Assembly: GCA_036346255.1 (NCBI GenBank)
Contig: CM070625.1
Location: forward strand, 39,808,520-39,872,519
Reading direction: 5' to 3'
Origin: Ampelocalamus luodianensis
Lineage: Eukaryota; Streptophyta; Magnoliopsida; Poales; Poaceae
DNA: 64,000 bases
Numbering within the stretch: the first letter of the stretch is position 1; the number at the start of each line of letters is the position of its first letter. This document shows positions 1 to 10,899 of this stretch, piece by piece. Below the pieces are notes generated by a model. That model saw nothing but the letters and a program-made list of their open reading frames with translations. It did no database searches and had not been told where the DNA came from. A program made the position numbers and the translations under genes.

Positions 1-500
1 TTACGGTTACTGTTCATGGAAAAATTTCTAGAATGATCTGGAACTTGAAATTTTTATGGTAGGTAGATATGGTTATCTTAATAACAGCAAAACTGAGTTT
101 GCACAATTTGGAGTTGAATTGAATTAATTATGATTTTTCTAAGTTCTAAAACTAGTAGATCACTAATTTCAGTGGCAAGGATCACATGAAGACCTATTCT
201 ATATTACAGTACATTCCTAGTGGGTTTTAACAAAACTTAGTTTGCTCAGTTTGGAATAACAGAGAATAAGTTATGCATTTTACAATTTTTCAATAAATTT
301 CTAAACAACCTTTTTCACTAAACAAGATCATGCAGTTAAAGTCATTTTCTACTATATAACAGTGCCTAAATTCATTCTCAAATTAAAGTTCATACTCTAA
401 CAGAGCTACAACTGGAATCATTAAAAAAGAAGCTAAAATGACAAAGTTGTGCACTTTTGAAATTTGAAACATTAAAAGACTTAGAAAATGTGAGCTCTCG
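1..500. other. AT-rich stretch with no recognisable gene
   Basis: AT-rich sequence without a supported coding region. It has phrases such as tgaaatttttatgg that are typical of long plant LTRs, so it is probably the continuation of an old LTR lying mostly outside the window. Short open frames at 383-733 overlap the following minisatellite and show no family motif. Confidence 0.4.
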
Positions 501-529
501 GGGTGTCCAAAAGAACTGAAGGAAAAATG

Positions 530-1390
530 AGAGGTCGTGGGCCGTCGATCCTTCATCGCACGGCCACGGACCTCGAAGCACAGCGCACAAAAGACCTCCT
601 CCCGCACTGGGGAGGTCTGGACCGTTGAGATCTGATCCAACGGCCACGACCAGTGCATGCACAACGCACGCAAAGGAGGTCCTCGCGCTAGAGAGGTCGT
701 GGCCGTCGGATCAAGATCCGCGGTCCCGAGCACTAGGGAGGTCTAAGGTTAAACCTACGGAGGAGGTGCGGGCGGCCAAGATCTCACGGAGGAGGTCTTG
801 ACGGTCTAGATCTCGGAGGGAGGTCTTTAACGGACACGATCAAGCGAGGAGGTCGGCCCGTTAGATCTAAATCTAACGGTTGAGACCGAGAAGGAGGTCC
901 TAAAGCTACGGATCTAAAGGAGGAGGTCCTAGGCATCAAGATCTCCGGGGAGGTCTTGATCGGTGGGATTTACGAGGAGGTCTTGGATGGCCAAGATCTA
1001 CTCGGGAGGTCCTATGCGATAGGGTTTTAGCGGGAGGAGATCCGGGCGGCTCGATTAGACCTAGGAGGTCTGAATGGCCCAGATCGACGCGGAGGGAGGT
1101 CCTGAGACTAAGGATTTTACGAAGGAGATCTAACGCTCAGATCTAAATCCGAGGAGGTCGTGAACGGCTAGGATTGAGCCTAAGATGTCCTGAGCGGGGT
1201 TTTCTTTGTAAAAGACCAGGGTGGCTTTTACCAAGAGGACCAGGGTGGTCTAAGGGTGGTCTTTAACAAAGAGGACCTCAAGGAGGTCTTTTGCAAAGAG
1301 GACCCCCAAGGCGGAGGGTGATCCTAACGGCTGGGATTTAACCTACAGTGGTCTTAGACGGCCAAGAACAGCCCGAGGAGGTCGGAGGAC
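530..1390. repeat. Degenerate ~29-bp minisatellite (GAGGAGGTC core)
   Basis: The core GAGGAGGTC, or close variants, recurs every 27-31 bases, about 25 times. Each core is usually followed by a segment like acggccaagatct and a short variable joint. Several units contain a small dyad, for example CGTTAGATCTAAATCTAACG near 860. The right end (about 1200-1320) shifts to a related theme, aaagaggaccagggtggtct. Units are too diverged to be a recent expansion. By position and motif content it may be the U3 enhancer part of a minus-strand LTR; that is an inference. Confidence 0.75.
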
Positions 1391-1399
1391 TTGTCGAAA

Positions 1400-2833
1400 A
1401 TCCGACAACGTCCAGAGCACCGCGATTTGCTCGCCGGCACGCCGCCGACGACCACGGCCAAGGCGGAGCTAACTAAAGGTACCAAAACGAGCGCAATATA
1501 ATTGCGAACCTAACGGAGGTATCCTCGGCAGAGTAGGCACAGGCGCCGGTGGCGGAGAATGGCGGAGGGCAAGTTTTCGGCAAAACCGAAAAACAAAAGC
1601 AGCGCAACCAGACTAACTACTAGACCTAGAGCTCTAAGGGACTAAAATGAACTCACCCGAGTGTAGGGAAGGTCCAGGGGAAGGCGGAGGAGACCCCGCG
1701 GTGGAGCAGTTCGCCGGAGTCGAGGAGGAAGACAGAAGAAGCCTCGAAGAACAGTTCTCCCCAGGGACTACCTCTGTGAAATCAACCACAAAAAGTTAGG
1801 AAAAGGCTCCGGGTGGTTAATTGAACAAGCTGGCATTCCAAGTTGCAATTAAAACCACTGGAGCTCCAAGACCACCGGCGGAGCTCCCGGCAACACTGGT
1901 GGATTTGGGAATCTCAGGAGCTTTGAGTTCCACACACAGGAAGTGAGCTGGGAGGGCGGCTGAGAGTGGAAGGGAAGGGTTCAAAGGAGGACCTCGGAGG
2001 AGCGCCACGTAGTCCGGAGGCCTCTCGAGCACGAGGACGCTGGTTTAATGGCGACGGACAAAGGGAGGTTGCTTTGCGAGAAAACGAGGCGAGGCGAGGT
2101 AAGGTCGGGCAAAGCGGACACGGTTGACAAAAGAAAGGCTCAGAGCCGTTGCGAGGCCCCACGAGGCGGCCGGAGCTCGCTGCGCTCACCTACGCACGCG
2201 CCGCGGGAGGAGGAAGAAGAATGAAGGGAGCTCGGGAGGTTGAGAGCCCCACGATTTCAATCCGACGGCCCTGAACAAGCGCGACAAGACCGAGCCCTAG
2301 CTCGGTGAACTTGACTCGACCAGAGCGATCGGTGGTTCGACTCAGTCCGAGTCGACTCGGACTGAATTTGAGTTTTAAACTAACCTGAGGTTTGGGGATT
2401 TGTTTGAGGTAGCAAACTTACTCCAAAAATTATGAAATTTTTACAGGAGCTTGCTAGCTGATCTATTGACCTTGTGTAAATTTTGCAGAGGTTTTTGTGC
2501 TATACTTTTTCCTCCAAAAATTCCACAAGGTGCTGGTCCACAATTTGACCAGAATTTGAATAGGTTTGACTGATAATTGTGAAATTTTTCAGAGGGGTCA
2601 CATACCAACCCAAGTACTCAGGAAAAATATTTCCAAGAGATGATTAAGAGGTTTGACAAGATTATTTTTGAAGGATAAAGATTTAACATCAAAAGACTTG
2701 TGACTATGTATTTCCATAACTTCTTGTACAATAATTGTTCAGCACAATTAGGAAATACATGATGTAAGAAAAAGTTTTAATTTCTACTCATTTTCTTACA
2801 TTTGAAACACAAGCCCAAAATTGGGATGTTGCA
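1400..2833 (-). mobile_element. Old LTR remnant, copy 1 (minus orientation)
   Basis: The right end reads ttgggatgttgca, which on the minus strand is TGCAACATCCCAA. This resembles the TGT(A)ACATCCCAA start of many plant Ty3 LTRs. The segment 2371-2833 is clearly related to 4625-5124: both have 'ctccaaaaatt...aaatttttacaggg', 'cagaggtttt' and 'acatttgaaacacaagcc' in the same order. The part from 1400 to 2300 is GC-richer and resembles 3000-3500 more weakly. No matching LTR pair or PBS was found, so it is a fragment or solo LTR of unknown left limit. Confidence 0.5.
2342..2365. repeat. Perfect 24-bp palindrome
   Basis: Arms TCAGTCCGAGTC and GACTCGGACTGA are exact reverse complements with no spacer, centred on a SalI-like GTCGAC. 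It lies in the copy 1 LTR remnant, about 470 bases from its minus-strand start, so it would fall in U3. Confidence 0.85.
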
Positions 2834-3725
2834 CCAGCTCACAGCCATTTAAAATGCATGGGTTTTAAATGTGCAAGCCCACAGTCAGTGACCCACAGAG
2901 CCTGATTAGGACAGCATTAACTACTAGACAATGATTAACAATGATTAGCAATAATGATGTCCTAATCGACAACGGGACAGTGGAATTCGTTTGACAAAAG
3001 GCCGAGGGCAAAGAAAAGCTCGTCGCCAGCGGCTCCGGGCACCGCGACGGCAACTAAAGGCAAAAATGGGTTCGCAATAACCTTGCGCACCCGAGGATAG
3101 CACTCACGCTAGCTACACTGGAGTAGAACGCCGGCGAGTCGACGGTGAGCGACGGCGACCCAAACGGCCGAAAGCGAAAATAGCTAAAAAGCTCTGCATT
3201 GTCCAAAGAAGCAGGTGCCCAACCTTCTAGGGACTAATAAGAAGCTACCTTAGCCAAGGAGAGCTTCAAAGATGGACGGAGGGGCTTTGGCGACGCGAAC
3301 CGCGCTGAAGCTGGGGAAGAAGATGACGGGACCACGGCCTGAGCAAAATGAGCAAGACCGCGTGGTAGGGTTAGCTTCATTATAGATCATAGAAGCTCCA
3401 TGAGCAAATAATTGAGAAAAGAAACCCTTACCGGAGCTGAGGAAGAAAAGGGGTGATTTCGGTCGAATTTGAACAAACCCCAAATTTGACAATCTCTGCG
3501 AATGTCAAACAAAATTAAGTTAGGGTTTTGCTAAAGATGAGGAGGGGTGCAAAGTGGCATGAAAAGAATTGAAAAAGAACCCTTGAAGTGCTGGTGACGA
3601 AGATGAGCTTCATAGGCCGACAATGGCGGATTTGGGGATTTTGGTGTTTTGAGCTTACACAAGCCGAGAGGGAGCAAGGTGAAGCTATGGTGGTGACTAA
3701 AAGAGGCAGAGGTGGAGCTTGGGGG

Positions 3726-3734
3726 CTTTTTATA
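3726..3734 (-). promoter_or_regulatory. TATA-like box in LTR remnant copy 2
   Basis: The minus strand reads TATAAAAAG, downstream of the motif-rich U3 region and upstream of a GC-richer leader-like segment. Confidence 0.4.
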
Positions 3735-4099
3735 ACCGAAAATCAACGGGCAACTTGAGAATCGAAGTCCACGGTGAACTTGGTTCACAAGCTGCCATGG
3801 GTGAGGTGAAGGGGATAAGGGCAGCTGAGAAAGGCAACCTTGAGGGCGAAAGCTCTCTGATGGCATTAAATGCCGAGGACCGTAGCCGTTGAACGGTGAC
3901 GCACGGAGTTGACAACGCACTGCACCTCCTCCATGCCCTGTTTCTGTCACACGCACACAAGGAGGAAGAAGGTGACCAGGGGCGAGGGCCCACATGTCAG
4001 AGACACACCCAAGGTGGCTCGGGTCCAACAGGTACAACATGGTTGAGTTAAGCCAAATGACTTGAGTCAAAGCTTCCTGAGCACAGGATTAGAAACAGA

Positions 4100-4560
4100 C
4101 GGCTAGGATCCAAAGTTGATCTCGGCGGTCCGAAGGTTCACGACGATCTGGATCGTTGAAAAGAAATCCAACGGTCGAGAGCGCCTGTATTTATTAAACA
4201 GACCCGATACGCTTAGTTGGTTGGGCAAGACCAAGTGGCTCAAGTCTAAACTCACCACAGGGTTGAGTCGCACCAATTGGCCCGCGTCAAGACATTTTGA
4301 CCACTGGATTGGAAATGGACGGCTGAGATTGATTAGGACATTTAGACGGTCCGAACGTCGCAATCAATCTGGATCGTTGAGGCCAGATCCAATGGTCCAG
4401 AACACACGCTCCACTTTGAGCGAGCCCGGTGCAAAATGACGGTTGGATTGAGATCCAATGGTTAGAAATCGCTGGTCCGAATGGCCCAATGAACAGAGGT
4501 CGCCCGATGGAAATCCAATGGCTGGAAATCGAGGTGCGCTAGAAGGGCTCGAGACCCAGC
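4100..4560. repeat. Interspersed ATCCAACGG-type dyad motifs
   Basis: Repeated short themes such as ggatcgttgaaaagaaatcc, aatccaacggtc, ggttggattgagatccaatgg and ggaaatccaatggctgg occur every 50-90 bases. Similar motifs are found in the Tekay LTRs (for example 21480-22130) and in the solo LTR near 23220-23330. Confidence 0.55.
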
Positions 4561-5124
4561 TGAGATGGTTGGGTGCAACCAAGAAAGGAGGTCGGGCTTG
4601 AGTCCGACCCAAACGCAACAGGAAAATTGACTTAGGGTTTTCAAATAAGCTGAAAACTTTGAAGAATATTTAGAAGTAGAAAACCAACTCCAAAAATTCT
4701 AAAATTTTTACAGGGCCTTGCTAACTTTAAGATTGACCGTGTATAAAATTTTCAGAGGTTTTATGCATGGCATTTTTCTCCAAAAATTTCTCAAGGTACT
4801 GATTTAGGGTTTGACCCAAGGTCAAACTGATTTGACTGGCCTCTTAAAATATTCAAACAATTTCTAAAAAATTGTGAAATTTTTTAGAGGAGTCACACAA
4901 CATCCCTAGAACCAAGGAGAATTATTTCCAGAGGATGATCATAAGGTTTGAAAAAGATTTGAAGATGGAGTGTCATGACTTGGTTCAAAATGACTTGTGC
5001 TTTTGAATTTCCACAATTCCTTTACAAGAATTTTCAGAAATCCTTACAATAGCAAGATGTAAGAAAAATTTAATTTCTACACTTTTTTTTACATTTGAAA
5101 CACAAGCCTAAACTTGGGATGTCA

Positions 5125-6180
5125 TAATTGTCAAGTTTGACTCGACCTTAGTGAGCAATCCAATAGGAGTTAGATTATCTCTAAGGATAACCTGATCAAG
5201 AATATATTCGTTTATCGATGTTAGTAATTGAGTATGTTTGATCTTGGTCAATCAGCTAGGGTATTGTGACAATATGGGTACATTGTAGCCGAGTAGCCGC
5301 ATTTGATTGGTGTGGTTTAGTGAAGGTCCAAGATTGGTGAAATAAAACGCCTTGGGCATTTACTTGGTTAGTGAGGAACATTTATATTAATGACTGAGGT
5401 TATTGTTGAGCTGTGTGAAAAGTTAGTAAAAGAATTTGAGGATTTCCTATTAATCATACCAGAAATTCATTATAGGAGACTTGGAGGTTAAATTTGGGCT
5501 TTGCCTTTCTATGCTAGGACCTCGGCGGCCCAATATTATGTGTAGAAGAAGAAGAACATAAGTGGATTCCGAATAGTATTGATCATTGATAGAATCCTTC
5601 GGGTGTAGTAAATGAGTATGTGTGCTGAGAATTGCAAGTTGATTATCTTTAACAGAATAAGGTGATGTGGTTGTGGGTGAAAAATCTTTATTGAGATGTT
5701 GGGAACCAGTTGTCAAGAATAATTCCTTTGGTATAGGAGTGGACTAGAGAATCCTTTTGTGGATTAATAGAGTCTCTCTAGATAAGTATGGTTGTTCTTT
5801 CAGTTTGAGGATCGTTTTGGGGTTGTCGGTTAAGAGGAAGGAGTAAGTTTGATGATTTTGAACATCATTATTTAAGAGGAAGTTGAATTCTTAAAAGAAA
5901 GTTTGAGAAAAAGGTTGTCTTCTCGGATAATGAAATGTTCACTTGGTTTTTAATTGAGCGTTGTCCCTATAACAGATGCCAATTATGGATTGAGTTGGTT
6001 CTTCTTGGTATGCGTGATTCTTTTTGGTTAAGAAAAAGAAAGAAAATGGTTGTTTTGGGCATTCGAGTGATTTCGCCTCTGGCTTATGTGGTGTTCATTG
6101 GCAAACTACCTACTTGAAAATTGGAAGAGTTTCATGATGAACCTTTTGGTGTTGGATTTAACTCTTTTGGTGGGGAGTTG
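5125..6180 (+). mobile_element. Internal (3' non-coding) part of a plus-strand Ty3-type element, left piece
   Basis: This is unique-looking sequence without a long open frame or recognisable gag or pol motif. It continues at 17303 after the CACTA insertion, and that right piece runs into a polypurine tract and an LTR start at 17919. I infer that both pieces belong to one retroelement, either a 3' non-coding region or a decayed coding region. The junction with the LTR remnant at about 5124 suggests a 5' truncation or older rearrangement. Confidence 0.4.
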
Positions 6181-6202
6181 CACTACTACAAAACAAGGAT
6201 AT
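6181..6202 (+). repeat. CACTA terminal inverted repeat, left
   Basis: 22 bases match the reverse complement of 17281-17302 exactly. The CACTA pentamer is at the outer end. Confidence 0.95.
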
Positions 6203-6480
6203 TGTTACACTTTCTTGTAACATATTCATCAATGTGTTCCAGTGAAATTTCATAGTAACACAAAATAGTGTGTTCTGATCGAGGTTGTAACACAAAACAC
6301 TTTTTTATAAAAATATGTTCTTGACAATAATTATAGTAACACAAAATTAATGTTACAAGCAAAATGATACAACGATCTCTGTGTTGTAACACATAAATGG
6401 AACATATACAATGTGTTACAAATATATGCCCTGTAGTAACACAAAATAATGTTCAATCAAGTGTTGTAAAGAAACATATA
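6203..6480. repeat. CACTA subterminal repeats, left
   Basis: At least ten copies of GTAACAC, TGTTACA or close variants occur in both orientations (for example near 6203, 6252, 6287, 6333, 6384, 6413 and 6435). Subterminal arrays of this kind bind the TNPA-class protein in En/Spm elements. Confidence 0.85.
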
Positions 6481-7649
6481 CATGTGGACCTTCCTATTCA
6501 TATAGGCGACACGGACATCGCACCTAGCTGTCGTCAAGGCTGTTTGGCAATCACATCGTGGTCATCACATGAGAACAATGAGTAGGCGATTAAAAAGGTT
6601 AGTTCCATGCCAGAGCCTGTTGTCAATTTATTAGGCCAAGCTCAAGACACTCTAGATGGAGCCAGATCACAAGAAGAACAAGTACAACGGGGAAGGAAAA
6701 AAACTGAAAAACAAAAAATGTGAAATTAAATGTGAGTAATATAGATGTTTTTGACGTTGTTGCGCGAACCCACTAACCTGCCACTGTATAGGTTGATCAA
6801 GAATTTCATCTTTTTGGTCCACATGAATACCAGTCAAATTTACAACCCATTGTCATGTAATATTGTTTTCAATGCTCAAAACCTGAGTGCAAATGTTTTT
6901 TTGTGGTTTTAAGTCTAACAAAAAGGCTATGCAAAAACAGTCATGTATGGCAGCCACAAAAGGTTAAATGAAATAAGTAATCACCCAAGAAAAAATTGTC
7001 TCAATGTTATAAAATGCATAGAAAGGCCACAAAAGAAGGCATTTCAGTCTGGCCTTTAAATGATATTTGAGGCAATATGAAACAAGTGTCATCACAAATG
7101 AAATAGGAAATTTGAAAACAACCTCCAACATGTTTTGTGGTAATATTCAGAATATCATGAACCATCATCTAGCTAGAACATTTACATACAGAATGTGAAT
7201 TCTGAAAAGGTTCGACAATAAAAAAAATGTATGCTCTCCAACTTCACGACCATGCATCCATCATACTTTAGGCTTGAACAAGGTGACTAGGGATGCCACA
7301 TAACATTAGTAACCTGCAATTCCAGAAAAAGGAAATAGTGTAAGAATCTTTCTATACTTTAATTGGGAAAACAATAATAAAGCTTTTAAAACTAAGACAT
7401 TCAATATATGTCATGCACATTGATTATGAATCTTTGTGACAATATGATGCGACTATTGACAAAAAGTGAACTAGAGCAAATTGCCTCCAATGTCTCTCTT
7501 GTCTAGTCATATGCCGACTCAAAATTAGAAGAAAAAGAAACATGGTTAACCATGAGATCACCTACAATTATTGGTTTCTTTATACATATTCATTATCATA
7601 TCATATAGGTGTAACGTATATTGTTACAATCACACCATTGACCACACCA
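6481..7649. other. CACTA left interior, no gene seen
   Basis: AT-rich sequence between the subterminal repeats and the inverted duplication. Only short open frames occur (6397-6585, 7542-7760) and none resembles a transposase domain. Confidence 0.5.
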
Positions 7650-9043
7650 ATAACTTTCAAGCATCAATGCGTAGTATATAACTCATACACTACTTTACAC
7701 AAACAACATCATTCACACCATATCAGCGATCATGAACACACAATTAATCATGAAAACTAACAAACAAATGTAGTTTATGTGAGATTCCTTCTTTTTTTGG
7801 GGGGAACTTTGAGTTCGACATGGAAGCTTACCATTGATCATCATATTTGTTACTAAATCCCTCCGAATGGAAGTGCATGCACAAGCAGAAGATTGGGGGA
7901 TTAAGGAACCCAAAGAGAAAGTTGGGACAAAACTTTCACATGAAAGGGACCAATTATTTCCCTAAAATAAAAGGAAAGGGACCAAATATTCAACTAATGA
8001 AACAGTGTGACAAGTAATGGTGCTCGTGTTTCACTTACAAAAATAATGGGATGCTCACTAGTGCAAACAAATGATCTCAGAGTAGATGTAGGCTGCTTAT
8101 ACCCAATGGCATAGTTGCCTTACGGTTGTTTGGTCAGGAAAAAGTACCAACACAAAGATAACTAAGTGATCCTGTTATTTCTTCGCAACAAAGTGATCAT
8201 GTTATTATGTCAAAGTTATAGTAAAGAAAAACCTGCATATTAGATCTTGTTTAAGATGCGATCAAGTCCGTATTAATGAATTATAAAGTATAGAATTCTT
8301 TATAGTTTTCGTATACATGGTAAACTTTGTAGTTAAGCAAACTTGCAAGACTTGACTACATGAATAAAAGCTAGTGATCCATTGACTAAATATGTATTAG
8401 ATTGTTTCTACCTGCAAACCAATGAGCGATTGAGCACATGCAAGGTAATCTTGTAGGCTAAATAACCGTTAGCTATAGTAGGTAGCAATTCTCTTGAAAT
8501 TCTTAAAAGTGCTGATCGAACTCAAAACAACTAATAGTTGGTCACAGAATGTTAAAGATCTACCATGCACGAGAAATCTTTGGTCTCTTAAGAATACCAA
8601 AGATCCACATGAACAAAGCAGCGTACCAACAACAAATTGAACTGTTGTAATGTTTATGGGGTATGGGAAAACCTTGAGAACTGTAATGCATTGCAATAGA
8701 AAAGAATGTAGCGGTTTATCTTACGTAAATTGATATAACTATCTAGCATATTCCGCCAGAGAACACCTCAATGTAATCTAAATTGCCTAGCCAAAAAGGA
8801 GCTAAAATAAACAAAATCAGCATGGAAAATCAGATTTGCATGCTCAATAAAAACACATCTAGGGAAATTTAGCGGCAAGATTCTCTAATCTCTACCAAAT
8901 GCTTGTAATATAGAAAGGCGGAGTAATTAAACAAGCGAGAATGAATGTGTAATTAACAAATGGCCATTCAATGAGTAATGAGTATTACGATTGAGAAATG
9001 GTCCTAAGCAAGGTTCATTCATAACAACATATAAGTTCGCATC
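7650..9043 (-). repeat. Left arm of a large inverted repeat inside the CACTA
   Basis: It is the reverse complement of 11592-12751 at very high identity; a 66-residue frame at 7713-7913 is identical to the one at 12488-12688. The arm is longer than its partner mainly because of about 250 extra bases near 8069-8320. Many remaining differences fall at CAG/CTG triplets. Equivalent right-arm sequence lies just upstream of the TNP1-like gene, so this arm is an inverted copy of that gene's 5' region. Confidence 0.9.
8069..8320. other. ~250-bp segment present only in the left arm
   Basis: The right arm passes directly from tgcaaa to catgataaact (reverse-complement sense), whereas the left arm has about 250 extra bases between the same points. 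No terminal inverted repeats or clear target duplication are visible, so it may be an insertion here or a deletion in the right arm. Confidence 0.6.
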
Positions 9044-9984
9044 TGTTTCATTCATGAAGAGGACACATCACCGAGTCCACAATTTATCACCATAATGCAA
9101 TTCTCCAAGCACCATAACAAAATGCTAATCAAAGGGCATAACCATATATAAGATAAACATAATTGCTTTTAATTACTGTTGATAACCAGTCTAGCATGAT
9201 TAACTTACATAATAACCGTATTGCTCAGAGAACAACTACGCGACAGTTCAATCTTGAAAACATATTTCAGCAAATAAGTTGATTGATTATAGCGAATTTG
9301 CACTTTTGGACAACATCGATAACCAATTTTTGCAATTATTGCACTTGATAGATTATCACCGATATGCATAATAACCAAATGTGGCATTAGTCTGATAATT
9401 ACCATAAACAGTAAGAATTAACTATATTTTGATTCTAACATAAAGTGGAGATGCATCTCATAACAAATGAGGCAAAAGCTAAACCTATCGATGCATCTTA
9501 GAGTTCATCAAGTTCAATTGGTATAAATCAGATCAAAAGCTAAAGCGCAAGGAATCGTAATCTAGAAACTTTAATCCTCAACCAAACCTTATGTAGGAAC
9601 TAAAAGAGTCCCTAACCACATCTTCATTTATTCGAAAACAAAGCAAGATCAACTACACAATACCCTAGAACTTGATGATTAACTTAAGTTGATAATCGGA
9701 TCATGGAACATAACCAAAAGCAAGATTTAACCAATTTGCGATTGTGATTTATCACCAGATGGAAACTTGATTAACTGAAATATCTAAATCTGTAATCTCA
9801 TAGATGCATCTCATAATCTGTAATGATGCAATAAGCTTAATCATAGCATACAACCAATCTCGCAGTTAACAAGTTAATATCAGAAGCAAGATAGACGAAG
9901 ATGCATTGCAAAATCTGTAATGCAAAAGCTAAACTTCATATTAATCCTTAATGCAAAAAAAAAAGGTTAAGCCACAATACCAAC
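9044..9984. other. AT-rich part of the inverted-repeat loop
   Basis: AT-rich, with several internal near-repeats such as 'gatgcatctcataatctgtaatg'. No coding region is recognised. Read on the minus strand it lies between the GC-rich island and the left arm, where an intron would be expected. Confidence 0.4.
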
Positions 9985-10470
9985 AACTCCTAACATGCCC
10001 CTGAAGATAGAGATCGAAACTTTGCATGGATCCGAAACCGAGGCAGGCCAGCCTCGTGCTAGGCAGCAGAGAGCCCGAAGGGCGTTGGGAGCAAAGAGGG
10101 CCGCAGCGCGGAGGCAGAAGTGGCCTAAGGGCGCTCGGCGCAGATCCGAAAACCACCGGATGCCGAAGGGCACTCGCGTTGCGGAGGCGGCCGGAACCGA
10201 AGGGCGCACGCGTCGCGGAGCTAGAAGGTGGCGCGGGGCCGGCGATGGCGCTGGCTTCGGGGCGCCGGAGGCGGCACAAAACCACGAGAGGCTGCGGAGA
10301 GCGGCGAGATCGGCAGCAGCCCAAGCGTACGCGTGCTCGCTGCGCCGCCTCGGGAAGCTGCGGCGGTGGAGGAGATGCGGAGCGGGCGAGCCTGGAGGAG
10401 GGGGCAGCTAGGGTTAGGGCCTAGGAGCTGCTCGATCTCCACCTTGCCGAGCCCAAGAGCCAAACTTCCG
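9985..10470 (-). other. GC-rich island, possible captured or promoter-proximal exon
   Basis: Composition jumps to well over 60% GC with many CpGs, then falls back abruptly. On the minus strand it contains ccctaaccctagctgcccc, a phrase common in plant 5' leaders. It also has open frames in several registers (10463-10221, 10324-9941), and the plus strand is open at 9995-10411 and 10026-10424. High-GC DNA is often open by chance in several frames, so I do not call a protein. It may be the first exon or CpG-rich promoter of the CACTA gene, or a captured host gene fragment. Confidence 0.5.
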
Positions 10471-10890
10471 GCTGAGAGGAATAATAACGAAGGGAAAAAA
10501 AAGGAAAAAGTGGGTATCTGACTTATCCCTTCTGTTTCGGTGATAGGGGTGGAAAAACTACATGGGCGTGGGAATAATTTAGTGGAGGGGAAATTCTAGT
10601 GGAGGGAAACAGTCTGCCAATAAAGAATTGGAATTCGGTCACACTGTTTGATAGAAAATTTTAGTTAGATGGGTTTTTGGGAGGGAAAATTTGGTGGGAA
10701 ATACTTTCGGTCATAGTTTCACGAGGGAAGCTAAGATTCCTGTTTTAGGTGGAAAACACGTACATATCATTTTTTTACAAGAATAATGTACTGATCAAAT
10801 TAGCTTGGCGTGGGATAAAATATTGGAAGATAAATTCAATGATGTCCTATACATTCTAAATTAACTTTAGGGAAACCGAATTATTTCATT
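10471..10890. other. Loop segment with no gene seen
   Basis: AT-rich sequence with phrases like gtggagggaaaattctagtggagggaa and ggtgggaaatactttcggtc. No coding or structural feature is supported. Confidence 0.35.
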
Positions 10891-10899
10891 TTTTCAGCA

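Larger units (their letters stand above)
2834..5124 (-). mobile_element. Old LTR remnant, copy 2 (minus orientation)
   Basis: The right end reads aacttgggatgtca (minus TGACATCCCAAGTT), a Ty3-like LTR start, and 4625-5124 is related to 2371-2833. Reading leftward on the minus strand there is a run of ATCCAACGG-type motifs (about 4560-4100), then a TATA-like box at 3726-3734, then a GC-richer leader-like region. That is the usual U3-TATA-R/U5 order. No coding family was recognised; open frames at 3531-4070 and 4103-4439 look incidental. The left boundary is uncertain because no TG/CA end is clear near 2834. Confidence 0.5.

Noticed and set aside
530..1390. CRISPR-like array
   Set aside because: Unit length is irregular, repeats are degenerate and the context is plant LTR DNA; it is a minisatellite.
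5935..6117. Short plus-strand frame before the CACTA
   Set aside because: 60 residues without family motifs in a decayed retroelement region; not distinguishable from chance.
9995..10521. Overlapping open frames on both strands in the GC-rich island
   Set aside because: High GC leaves several frames open by chance; residues are mainly Arg, Ala, Gly and Pro with no motif, so no protein is called.
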